Notes: generated from the letters alone by a model not told the origin. Shown: positions 1-5,453, counted from the stretch's first letter. The stretch is 6,242 nucleotides of DNA from Candidatus Methanoplasma sp. (GCA_031256615.1 JAIRQG010000090.1:1-6242); one strand, 5' to 3'. Program-made: numbers and translations.

Positions 1-327
1 GGGTTCGAGGACAGGAACGACATCGAGAAGCAGGCGGTCCTTGCCCTGAGATACCCGACAGATGTGATGGTGTTCATCCTTGACCCTTCAGAGACCTGCG
101 GCTATGACATGAATAAACAGAATGCCCTTTTGGAGGCAGTGAGGGCGAACTTCTCCAGCATCCCCACGATAGTCGCCGAGAGCAAATGCGACGTGCTCAA
201 AAGAGACGGAGAGAACATCAGTTTTTCAGCCGAGACCGGCGACGGCATGGACGAGCTGACCGAGAGAATATTGACTCTCGTAAGAGCCGTTTTCAGAGAA
301 AAGGCGGTCACTTCAGAGGAGATCTGA
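1..327 (+). CDS. NOG1-like GTPase, 3' part (partial at window start)
   Basis: This frame is open from base 1 to the TGA at 325-327, so the gene starts upstream and only its last 108 codons are visible. The fragment opens with an RNDIEKQAVLAL stretch, which in NOG1 follows the DTPG (G3) motif and its RP turn. DPSETCGY (about 26-33 of the fragment) is a close match to the D-x-SE-x-CG signature of the NOG1/Obg-type GTPases. A G4-like SKCD lies at 181-192 and a G5-like SAE at 226-234. Eukaryotic NOG1 acts in 60S ribosome assembly; the archaeal protein is presumed to bind GTP and assist large-subunit assembly in the cytoplasm. The protein ends soon after the G domain, unlike eukaryotic NOG1, which has a long C-terminal extension. 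The stop lies 2 nt before polC, so the two are probably co-transcribed. The G4 asparagine is replaced by serine. Family assignment is fairly sure; the exact role is inferred. Confidence 0.8.
   Translation, partial: GFEDRNDIEKQAVLALRYPTDVMVFILDPSETCGYDMNKQNALLEAVRANFSSIPTIVAESKCDVLKRDGENISFSAETGDGMDELTERILTLVRAVFREKAVTSEEI
316..323 (+). promoter_or_regulatory. Shine-Dalgarno of polC, inside the end of the GTPase gene
   Basis: GAGGAGAT lies 6 nt before the ATG at 330 and within the last codons of the upstream GTPase gene. It supports 330 as the polC start, rather than an in-frame ATG at 186 that would lie inside the GTPase coding sequence, and it suggests translation coupled to the upstream gene. 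Confidence 0.6.
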
Positions 328-329
328 CC

Positions 330-3300
330 ATGGGAGAGGTCGCAGCCAGCGACGAGATGAAAGAATACTTCAGATCACTTTCCGAAAAGAACAACGAATG
401 CTACAGGATCGCCGAGGCTGCAAGAAAGCTTGGCAGGGACCCGGAGACATTCGTCGAGATACCTCAGGCAGAGGACCTTGCTTCCAGGGTCGAAAAGCTC
501 CTGAAAGATTACAATGTTGACGGGGTCGCCGACGACATCCGCAGACTTACGGAGAAATACAAGAACCGTGAGATAGTGGCGCTCATGATCGCCGGAGAGA
601 TAGCGAAGAGGCCTGGGGAGAGCTTGGAGAAGATCGTTGACAGGGCGGTAAGAGTCGGCCTTGCCGTTCTTACCGAAGGGATACTTGTGGCGCCTCTCGA
701 AGGGATCGCCGATACGAAGATCAAGATCAATGCGGACGGTTCATCGTACATAGACCTTATTTTTGCGGGACCCATCCGCGCGGCCGGAGGCACGGCGCAG
801 GCAATGAGCGTCCTCATAGCGGACATGGTACGCCAGGCCCTTGACATCGGCAAGTACATCCCTACCAAGGAAGAGGTAGCCCGATTCAACGAGGAAATAC
901 CATTGTATAAACAGTGCCAGCATCTTCAATTCTTACCCACCGTGCAGGAAATAGAGATGATCGTCAAGAACTGCCCCATATGCGTTGACGGAGAGGGGAC
1001 AGAGACCGCCGAGATCTCAGGATACAGGGATCTGCCGAGGATCGAGACGAACCGGGTAAGAGGCGGCGCATGCCTTGTTATTGCTGAAGGGATGTGCCAA
1101 AAAGCCTCAAAACTGAAGAAGCACGTTGATAACCTCAATATCAAAGGCTGGGATTTCATCGGAGAGTTTGTCGGCGCTCATAAGACAAAGGATGTATCCG
1201 CCGATGTGAAAAAAACGGTGCAGCCGTCGAAAACATATCTCAAGGACCTTATTGCCGGCAGGCCTATCTTCGGACATCCATGCGCTGTCGGAGGATTCAG
1301 GCTTAGATACGGCAGGGCGCGCACAACGGGGCTTGCCGCGCTTGCGTTCAATCCTGCAAGCATGTATGCGATGGATGAGTTCATGGCCCTCGGCACCCAG
1401 ATCAAGATAGAAAGACCCGGCAAGGCCTGCGTCGCTACGCCGTGCGATATGCTGGACGGACCGTTCGCATTGCTCGGGGACGGCAGCCTCGTACACTGCC
1501 AGACAAAAGAGGAAATGAAAGCCGTCAGCAAAGACGTCGTTGAGATCATTGACAACGGGGAGATCCTCATTCCGTTCGGTGAGTTCAGCGAGAACAACCA
1601 TATCCTTGTGCCGTGCGGGTACCCGCTGGAATGGCACAGGGAAGAGATACTTTCCAAGGCCGAGCTTCCCAACGACTGGAAAGACCCAACGTACGAACGC
1701 GCGAAGGAGATGTGCATGCAGCTGGGCGTTCCTCTGCATCCCAAATACAACATGTTCTGGTACGACGTCACGGTGGAAAAACTGGAAGACCTCAGATCCA
1801 AGATACTCTCCGGCGGAAAGTTCGACAAAAATCTGATGGTCCCCAACGAACCTGCGGCGAAGAGGACCCTGGAAGACCTCTGTGCGACGCACCGCGTCTC
1901 CGGGAGCGACATCGTCATCGACGAATTGTATTCAATGCCCCTGCTGGACGGCCTCGGCCTCAAGGTTAACGGCGGCAGTATATCCTCTCTTAGAGAACTT
2001 GAGGGTGATGATACCTTATCTGCAGTAAGCGCAGCGGCCGGATTCGAGATACGCGCGAAGGCCAGAACTCGTGTGGGAACGAGAATGGCCCGCCCAGAGA
2101 AAGCAAAAGAAAGAGAGATGTCGCCGAAAGTGCACTCCTTATTCCCTGTGGGAAGGGACGGGCAGTACGGAAGAGATATCGAATCCGCCATCAAAGCGTC
2201 CCACGCCAAGACCGGGCTGAGATCAAATGTAGAACCGACGCTTAATATCGAAGTCGGGAAAAGGATATGTCAGAAGTGCGGGAATGTAACGTTCCGCACA
2301 TGGTGCAGAGAATGTGAGGAGCATACCTTCGCATCGGCCGCAAAGAAGACCTACGGGAACACCGGGCCGTCGATGATGAACATCAACCTGTCGGACGAGT
2401 ACCGCAAAGCGATCTCGTATCTCAAGGAGGCCGCCCCGAACGAGCTCAAATGTGTTGAGGGGCTTATATCTAGGTCCAAGACCCCGGAGATACTTGAGAA
2501 AGGGATACTGAGAGCAAAGAACGGAGTATCCGTCTACAAAGACGGTACGGTGAGGTATGATATGACAGACATACCACTTACCCATTTCAGACCGAGGGAG
2601 ATAGGCCTCAGCATCGAGAAGGCGCATGAACTGGGGTATATCCATGATTGGAACAGTATACCGCTCACAAGCGAAGACCAGATATGCGAGCTTAAGGCAC
2701 AGGACATCATACCTTCAAGGGACTGCGGAGAATTCCTCGTTAAAATATCCAAATATCTGGATGATGAACTTGAGAGGATCTACGGTCAGAAAAGATACTA
2801 TAAAGCAAACAACAGGTCCGATCTGGTCGGACACCTGACATTCGGGCTGGCACCGCACACGTCCGGCTGCATCCTGTGCCGCATAATCGGGTATTCCGAT
2901 ATCAGAGGCTGCTACGGCCACCCGTTCTTCCACGCCGCGAAGAGAAGGAACTGCGACGGCGACGAGGACTGCGTGATATTGGCCCTTGACGGCCTGCTGA
3001 ACTTCTCAAGATCATATCTCCCGGACAGGAGAGGCGGGCTTATGGATGCACCCCTAGTTCTTACCACAAGGCTCGACCCCAACGAGATCGACAAAGAGGC
3101 TCACAACATAGATTGCCTCAGGAACTATCCTCTCGAATTCTACAAGGCAGCGATGGACATGCGCGACCCGAAAGAAGTGGAGAAGATGATGGACCTGATA
3201 TCGGGACGCATCGGCACCCAGGAACAATATGAGGGGCTGGGCTTCACACACGACACGCACGATATCGCTGAGGGGCCTAAGAACTCCGCATACACCACAC

Positions 3301-3701
3301 TGGAGACAATGACAGAAAAGATGGACGCCCAGCTGCTTTTGGGAAAGAAGATACGCGCGGTGGACGAAAGGGATGTTGCGACCAAGGTCATCAACAAACA
3401 CTTCCTGCCGGACATGGCAGGCAATCTCAGAAGTTTCAGCACGCAGACCATGAGATGCACCAAATGCGGAGAGAAATACAGAAGGATACCTCTGTCCGGC
3501 ATATGCAAATGCGAGAATCAGCTGACCCTCACCGTACATGAGGCCAGCGTAAAGAAGTACCTGGAAGTGTCAAAGGAGATCAGCGACAAATACAACCTTG
3601 ACGAGTATACCAAAGAGAGGATAATGATCTTGGAGATGAGTATGAACTCGGTATTCAACAACGATAAGGTCAAAAAATGCAGACTCTCTGATTTCTATTA
3701 A
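330..3701 (+). CDS. polC: DNA polymerase II (family D) large subunit DP2
   Basis: A 1123-residue protein, the catalytic large subunit of the heterodimeric archaeal replicative polymerase PolD, whose partner DP1 is the exonuclease subunit. The length is normal for an intein-free DP2. The start at 330 places the conserved N-terminal YF..L....Y.IA..AR..G.DP pattern at the beginning. A CPICVDGEGTE motif starts at C215. A GRPIFGHP...GGFRLRYGRA core segment begins near residue 310. A zinc ribbon is formed by C647/C650 and C659/C662. The polymerase signature KRRNCDGDED contains N874, D876 and D878, the positions of the family's metal-binding catalytic residues (two-barrel, RNA-polymerase-like fold). 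A C-terminal zinc knuckle has C1043, C1046, C1059 and C1061. The last residues, KCRLSDFY, resemble a PCNA-binding (PIP) box. All catalytic residues are present and no frameshift or intein is seen. It lies 2 nt after a NOG1-like GTPase gene and probably shares its transcript. Identification is very secure. Confidence 0.97.
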   Translation: MGEVAASDEMKEYFRSLSEKNNECYRIAEAARKLGRDPETFVEIPQAEDLASRVEKLLKDYNVDGVADDIRRLTEKYKNREIVALMIAGEIAKRPGESLEKIVDRAVRVGLAVLTEGILVAPLEGIADTKIKINADGSSYIDLIFAGPIRAAGGTAQAMSVLIADMVRQALDIGKYIPTKEEVARFNEEIPLYKQCQHLQFLPTVQEIEMIVKNCPICVDGEGTETAEISGYRDLPRIETNRVRGGACLVIAEGMCQKASKLKKHVDNLNIKGWDFIGEFVGAHKTKDVSADVKKTVQPSKTYLKDLIAGRPIFGHPCAVGGFRLRYGRARTTGLAALAFNPASMYAMDEFMALGTQIKIERPGKACVATPCDMLDGPFALLGDGSLVHCQTKEEMKAVSKDVVEIIDNGEILIPFGEFSENNHILVPCGYPLEWHREEILSKAELPNDWKDPTYERAKEMCMQLGVPLHPKYNMFWYDVTVEKLEDLRSKILSGGKFDKNLMVPNEPAAKRTLEDLCATHRVSGSDIVIDELYSMPLLDGLGLKVNGGSISSLRELEGDDTLSAVSAAAGFEIRAKARTRVGTRMARPEKAKEREMSPKVHSLFPVGRDGQYGRDIESAIKASHAKTGLRSNVEPTLNIEVGKRICQKCGNVTFRTWCRECEEHTFASAAKKTYGNTGPSMMNINLSDEYRKAISYLKEAAPNELKCVEGLISRSKTPEILEKGILRAKNGVSVYKDGTVRYDMTDIPLTHFRPREIGLSIEKAHELGYIHDWNSIPLTSEDQICELKAQDIIPSRDCGEFLVKISKYLDDELERIYGQKRYYKANNRSDLVGHLTFGLAPHTSGCILCRIIGYSDIRGCYGHPFFHAAKRRNCDGDEDCVILALDGLLNFSRSYLPDRRGGLMDAPLVLTTRLDPNEIDKEAHNIDCLRNYPLEFYKAAMDMRDPKEVEKMMDLISGRIGTQEQYEGLGFTHDTHDIAEGPKNSAYTTLETMTEKMDAQLLLGKKIRAVDERDVATKVINKHFLPDMAGNLRSFSTQTMRCTKCGEKYRRIPLSGICKCENQLTLTVHEASVKKYLEVSKEISDKYNLDEYTKERIMILEMSMNSVFNNDKVKKCRLSDFY

Positions 3702-3708
3702 AGAAGGT

Positions 3709-3745
3709 GGCTCTTTGAGATTTCATGTGGAAATCTGAAAGAGCC
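3709..3745 (+). repeat. Left copy of 37-nt hairpin-forming inverted repeat
   Basis: This copy starts 7 nt after the polC stop. The arms 3709-3724 and 3730-3745 pair over 16 bp with one G-G mismatch (3717/3737) around a 5-nt loop. The same sequence recurs in inverted orientation at 4535-4571, beyond the toxin gene: 33 consecutive nt are identical and 35 of 37 overall. Read from polC, the hairpin sits in the 3' untranslated region and could help end or protect the mRNA, but no T tract follows it directly. The near-identity of the two copies suggests a duplicated or mobile sequence rather than two independent terminators. Confidence 0.85.
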
Positions 3746-3789
3746 AGTGATCATAATATCCATGCGTTCAGTTGTTGCATTATTTGCAG

Positions 3790-3804
3790 CGTCTGTTTCA
3801 GACG
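3790..3804. other. Small perfect hairpin in polC-antitoxin spacer
   Basis: CGTCTG-TTT-CAGACG forms a 6-bp stem with a 3-nt loop in the 207-nt spacer between polC and the antitoxin gene. No T run follows it, so it is not a convincing terminator. It could be a leftover structure or a protein site, and no function is assigned. The rest of 3746-3830 shows no gene or other clear signal. Confidence 0.3.
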
Positions 3805-3830
3805 GGATCTGGGCAAAGAATATTTGTTTA

Positions 3831-3848
3831 GAAATCTTTTTAAATTAT
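3831..3848 (+). promoter_or_regulatory. Probable archaeal promoter (BRE/TATA) of the toxin-antitoxin pair
   Basis: GAAATC followed by TTTTTAAATTAT resembles a purine-rich TFB-recognition element followed by an A/T-rich TATA box. Archaeal start sites usually lie about 25 nt downstream, which would place initiation near 3865-3872, inside the TTATTCT repeats, and leave a leader of about 40 nt with a good Shine-Dalgarno. The whole region is AT-rich, so the exact box is uncertain; TATAATAATA at 3873-3882 is a weaker alternative because it would start transcription on top of the ribosome binding site. Confidence 0.5.
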
Positions 3849-3850
3849 GT

Positions 3851-3893
3851 TATTATTCTACACTTATTCTGATATAATAATAGCAGAATAATA
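3851..3893. promoter_or_regulatory. Probable autoregulatory operator: three TTATTCT half-sites
   Basis: TTATTCT occurs at 3853-3859 and 3864-3870, a shift of 11 bp or about one helical turn, and inverted as AGAATAA at 3885-3891, about two turns further. The second and third copies form a perfect TTATTCTG/CAGAATAA inverted repeat with a 12-nt spacer. The first and third match over nine positions (TATTATTCT and AGAATAATA). Phd/YefM antitoxins usually repress their own operon from palindromic sites over the promoter, more tightly with toxin bound. The position between the TATA-like box and the ribosome binding site fits that. The repeats are seen; their role is inferred. Confidence 0.5.
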
Positions 3894-3896
3894 TAC

Positions 3897-3901
3897 GGAG
3901 G
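3897..3901 (+). promoter_or_regulatory. Shine-Dalgarno of the antitoxin gene
   Basis: GGAGG lies 7 nt before the ATG at 3909, a strong match to the archaeal anti-Shine-Dalgarno sequence. It fixes the antitoxin start. The toxin start at 4165 has no comparable site of its own: its upstream bases are antitoxin coding sequence and the two frames overlap. Confidence 0.7.
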
Positions 3902-3908
3902 CAATTCA

Positions 3909-4172
3909 ATGCTGATTAAATCATCAACCGCTCTCAGGACAGATTATGCCAATATCTCTAAATTGGCACACGAACGGGCTGAACCGGTGTATATCACAAA
4001 AAACGGCGAGGGAGATCTAGTGGTGATGAGTTTGGAAGCCTTCGAAATGCGAGAAGAGATGTATCGCCTCAAATCGCGTTTATATGTCGCTGAACAACAG
4101 CGTATAGAAGGTGCAAAAACTCGTTCGCTTGATGATGCCGAGAAGATGTTGCGGAGCATCATCAATGAATAA
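3909..4172 (+). CDS. Phd/YefM-family antitoxin
   Basis: An 87-residue protein, a typical length for the family. The N-terminal part (about residues 1-50) has the Phd/YefM pattern: a start strand, S-T-A-L-R-x-D-Y-x-x-I near 6-16, then PVYITKNGEGDLVVMS, a variant of the family's pV.ITkNG...aVl.s, and L-E-A-F-E. This half normally dimerises and binds DNA. The charged C-terminal half (about 50-87) is predicted helical and would wrap and neutralise the toxin. The gene overlaps the toxin start by 8 nt, in the antitoxin-first order usual for type II systems. It has its own promoter-like region and TTATTCT half-sites upstream, consistent with autorepression. Seven of its eight arginine codons are CGN, unlike rpoD and much of polC. 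Family call is confident; cognate pairing rests on gene order. Confidence 0.85.
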   Translation: MLIKSSTALRTDYANISKLAHERAEPVYITKNGEGDLVVMSLEAFEMREEMYRLKSRLYVAEQQRIEGAKTRSLDDAEKMLRSIINE

Positions 4173-4497
4173 GTACAGAGTGGAAATTTTGCCCCTCGCG
4201 TGGAATGACCTGCGCGAGATCGGCGAATATATCACACAGAACGACCCTGCAGCAGCAAACCGTGTTGTGGAAAAGCTCATAGCATCTTTACAACGTCTTG
4301 AAACATTCCCATTGTCCGCACCGTTTGTACCAGATACAGAACTCTCAAAAGAAGGATATCGTGTTTTGGTGTGCGACAAATATCTTTGTTTTTATCGTGT
4401 TGAAGATAAAAAGGTCTTTGTTTATCATATCGCGCACGGCGCGATGAACTATCCGGTTCTGTTTAGATCTTTAAGTTCCAAAAAAACGGAAGAGTAA
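4165..4497 (+). CDS. RelE/ParE-superfamily toxin
   Basis: A 110-residue protein in the usual toxin size range. The start at 4165 overlaps the antitoxin stop by 8 nt and opens with MNKYRVEILPLAWNDLREI, the usual first strand and helix of the fold; an upstream in-frame ATG at 4111 would add 18 residues encoded inside the antitoxin gene and is unlikely. Two helices follow (to about 45), then the central sheet with GYRVLV (R66), KYLCFYRV (K72, Y73, R78), VFVYHIAHG and NYPVLF (to 100). RelE-type members cleave mRNA on the ribosome and ParE-type members block DNA gyrase; the sequence alone does not decide which. The late motif, often H/Y-G-x-R-D-Y, is HGAMNY here, with Met94 where a basic residue is common, so its catalytic mode or activity is uncertain. 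It is translationally coupled to the antitoxin and lies inside the inverted repeats. Five of seven arginine codons are CGN. Confidence 0.82.
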   Translation: MNKYRVEILPLAWNDLREIGEYITQNDPAAANRVVEKLIASLQRLETFPLSAPFVPDTELSKEGYRVLVCDKYLCFYRVEDKKVFVYHIAHGAMNYPVLFRSLSSKKTEE

Positions 4498-4534
4498 GGG
4501 CAAGAGCATATGCCTGATGTATAAAGAAGAAAAC

Positions 4535-4571
4535 GACCCTTTCAGATTTCCACATGAAATCTCAAAGAGCC
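4535..4571 (-). repeat. Right copy of 37-nt hairpin-forming inverted repeat
   Basis: Reverse complement of the left copy: 4539-4571 is identical over 33 nt, and the remaining 4 positions contain two substitutions. It starts 37 nt after the toxin stop and ends 34 nt from the rpoD stop. Read in the rpoD direction, both substitutions turn Watson-Crick pairs of the hairpin into G-U wobbles, so the 16-bp stem (one G-G mismatch) is still formed in rpoD-sense RNA; read in the toxin direction the same positions would be A-C mismatches. It may act as an additional 3'-end structure for rpoD messages, or be the end of a mobile unit. Confidence 0.85.
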
Positions 4572-4598
4572 AAGAAGATAATAACGGGCTTGCGCCCG
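4572..4598 (-). terminator. Probable terminator of the rps4-rps11-rpoD operon
   Basis: Seven nt after the rpoD stop, the minus strand reads CGGGC-GCAA-GCCCG, a 5-bp GC stem closed by a GNRA tetraloop, followed by TTATTATCTTCTT. Archaeal termination depends mostly on T-rich stretches, which the tail partly provides; the stable tetraloop hairpin may instead protect the 3' end. The position between rpoD and the toxin-antitoxin cassette fits transcription ending here rather than running antisense into the toxin gene. Confidence 0.6.
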
Positions 4599-4605
4599 GA
4601 AAGGA

Positions 4606-5439
4606 TCAGATCGCCTCGCCCACGTGGGCGAAAGCCTCTTCAGATTGTTTGGAAAGGATCTCCGTTGCTTTGTCAAGAACCTGCTTTGCGGTAAGGGAGC
4701 CGTCCGTCTCATATTTGAAGTAGAAGTTGGTGTCATCCGCGCCAACGGTGACCGCTCCTCTTGAGACTGTCTCGCATTCCCTGCACATGGCGCAGTTCAG
4801 CGGGTCCTTTACCTTCAGCTTGCCGCTCTTGATCTCGAACACGTGCTTTGCGCATATTTTTGCGCATTTGAGCGTGTCCGGTTCGCCGGCCTTTTTCTCA
4901 TCAACAGATACCTTGGGAAGATACTTGTACCCTACACCGAAGGCCGCCTGCCATTTAGCATGGTCTTTGGCCACTCCCATCACTGCCGTTGCATAGATGA
5001 GAACTGCCTGTCCGCCGGTGAGTTCCGCTATGGGTATGAACTGGTCCTTGACCGCAAGGTCGGGGTTCCCGAGGGGCATCATGTCGCCGGAAAGAACGGT
5101 GCACGGCCCTATCTTATTGAGGCTGTACATTATCATGCAGCTGGGGCACCCCTCCCCTCCGCAGACACAATCCTTCTGGAAGGTAAAGAGCTCATAATCG
5201 GTTGGCACTGGTATCATTCCGAGCCTGTGAGCTACGATCTCATCAAACAGAGGAGTTACGCTCTCATACTCTTTATCATCCACCATTATAGGCCCAAGGT
5301 GGAATTCCACCTTGTCTATGGCCATTTTGGGGATGTCGGTAAGCATTGTCCTTCTGAGTGCATTCGCCATGGCGGGTGAAGAATTTCTCAGTATGAATAC
5401 GCCCTTCGTCTCCCCCATATCGATTATCTCTATTTCCAT
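4606..5439 (-). CDS. rpoD: DNA-directed RNA polymerase subunit D (Rpo3)
   Basis: A 277-residue homologue of bacterial alpha N-terminal domain and eukaryotic RPB3, which pairs with subunit L to form the assembly platform of archaeal RNA polymerase. The dimerisation part (about 1-45 and 225-277) carries NSSPAMANALRRTMLTDIPKMAID, matching the family. HRLGMIPVP lies near 71-79. C91, C93, C98 and C101 (CVCGGEGCPSC) correspond to the zinc loop of RPB3. A ferredoxin-like insert (about 186-226) has C192, C196, C216, C219 and C222; C196 plus the C-x2-C-x2-C set would ligate one [4Fe-4S] cluster, while the cysteines needed for a second are absent. The start at 5437-5439 has a Shine-Dalgarno at 5448-5453 overlapping the rps11 stop, with a 12-nt gap between genes. 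It is the last gene of the operon here, followed by a hairpin terminator. The symbol is the archaeal one and does not mean bacterial sigma-70. Confidence 0.96.
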   Translation of the reverse strand: MEIEIIDMGETKGVFILRNSSPAMANALRRTMLTDIPKMAIDKVEFHLGPIMVDDKEYESVTPLFDEIVAHRLGMIPVPTDYELFTFQKDCVCGGEGCPSCMIMYSLNKIGPCTVLSGDMMPLGNPDLAVKDQFIPIAELTGGQAVLIYATAVMGVAKDHAKWQAAFGVGYKYLPKVSVDEKKAGEPDTLKCAKICAKHVFEIKSGKLKVKDPLNCAMCRECETVSRGAVTVGADDTNFYFKYETDGSLTAKQVLDKATEILSKQSEEAFAHVGEAI

Positions 5440-5447
5440 GAGAACTT

Positions 5448-5453
5448 CTCCTC
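5448..5453 (-). promoter_or_regulatory. Shine-Dalgarno of rpoD overlapping the rps11 stop
   Basis: GAGGAG on the minus strand begins inside the TGA stop of rps11 and ends 8 nt before the rpoD ATG. Placing the ribosome site on the preceding stop codon suggests that ribosomes ending rps11 re-initiate on rpoD, keeping their output linked. Confidence 0.6.

Larger units (their letters stand above)
3709..4571. mobile_element. Candidate transposase-less element carrying a toxin-antitoxin pair
   Basis: An 863-bp unit is bounded by inverted copies of the 37-nt hairpin sequence and contains only a promoter region, a Phd/YefM-type antitoxin and a RelE/ParE-type toxin. AAGAAG lies outside each end (3701-3706 and 4572-4577) and could be a target duplication, though it is short, purine-rich and offset by 2 nt on the left. 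No transposase or integrase is present, so movement would have to be supplied in trans, as for a MITE. The alternative is that the repeat is a dispersed 3'-end element which happens to follow two convergent genes, with the toxin-antitoxin genes inserted between them separately. That the inverted repeats enclose the pair is seen directly; mobility is inferred. Confidence 0.4.

Noticed and set aside
186..329. Upstream in-frame ATG extension of polC (48 codons)
   Set aside because: It lies entirely inside the GTPase coding sequence, encodes an Arg-rich stretch unlike DP2, and a good Shine-Dalgarno precedes the ATG at 330 where family similarity begins.
1107..1892. Second minus-strand open frame (261 codons) inside polC
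   Set aside because: It overlaps both polC and the other antisense frame, with no motifs; explained as a shadow of polC codon composition.
1178..2209. Long minus-strand open frame (343 codons) inside polC
   Set aside because: It is antisense to conserved DP2 coding sequence, is rich in Ser and Arg as complementary-strand frames often are, and shows no recognisable domain or ribosome site.
3709..3745. Left repeat as a simple bacterial-type terminator of polC
   Set aside because: The stem is AT-rich in the middle and no T tract follows; its near-identical inverted partner 800 bp away is better explained by duplication or mobility, though a 3'-end role is not excluded.
4111..4164. Upstream in-frame ATG for the toxin
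   Set aside because: It would add 18 residues read from inside the antitoxin gene; the family fold begins at MNKYRVEILP from 4165.
4506..4513. GCATATGC palindrome after the toxin stop
   Set aside because: An 8-bp palindrome in a short AT-rich spacer is expected by chance, and it has no repeat partner nearby.
4517..4723. Small plus-strand open frame after the toxin
   Set aside because: It runs through the right repeat, the rpoD terminator hairpin and antisense into the rpoD 3' end, with no ribosome site or motif.
4843..5379. Plus-strand open frame opposite rpoD
   Set aside because: Antisense shadow of conserved rpoD sequence; no family resemblance.
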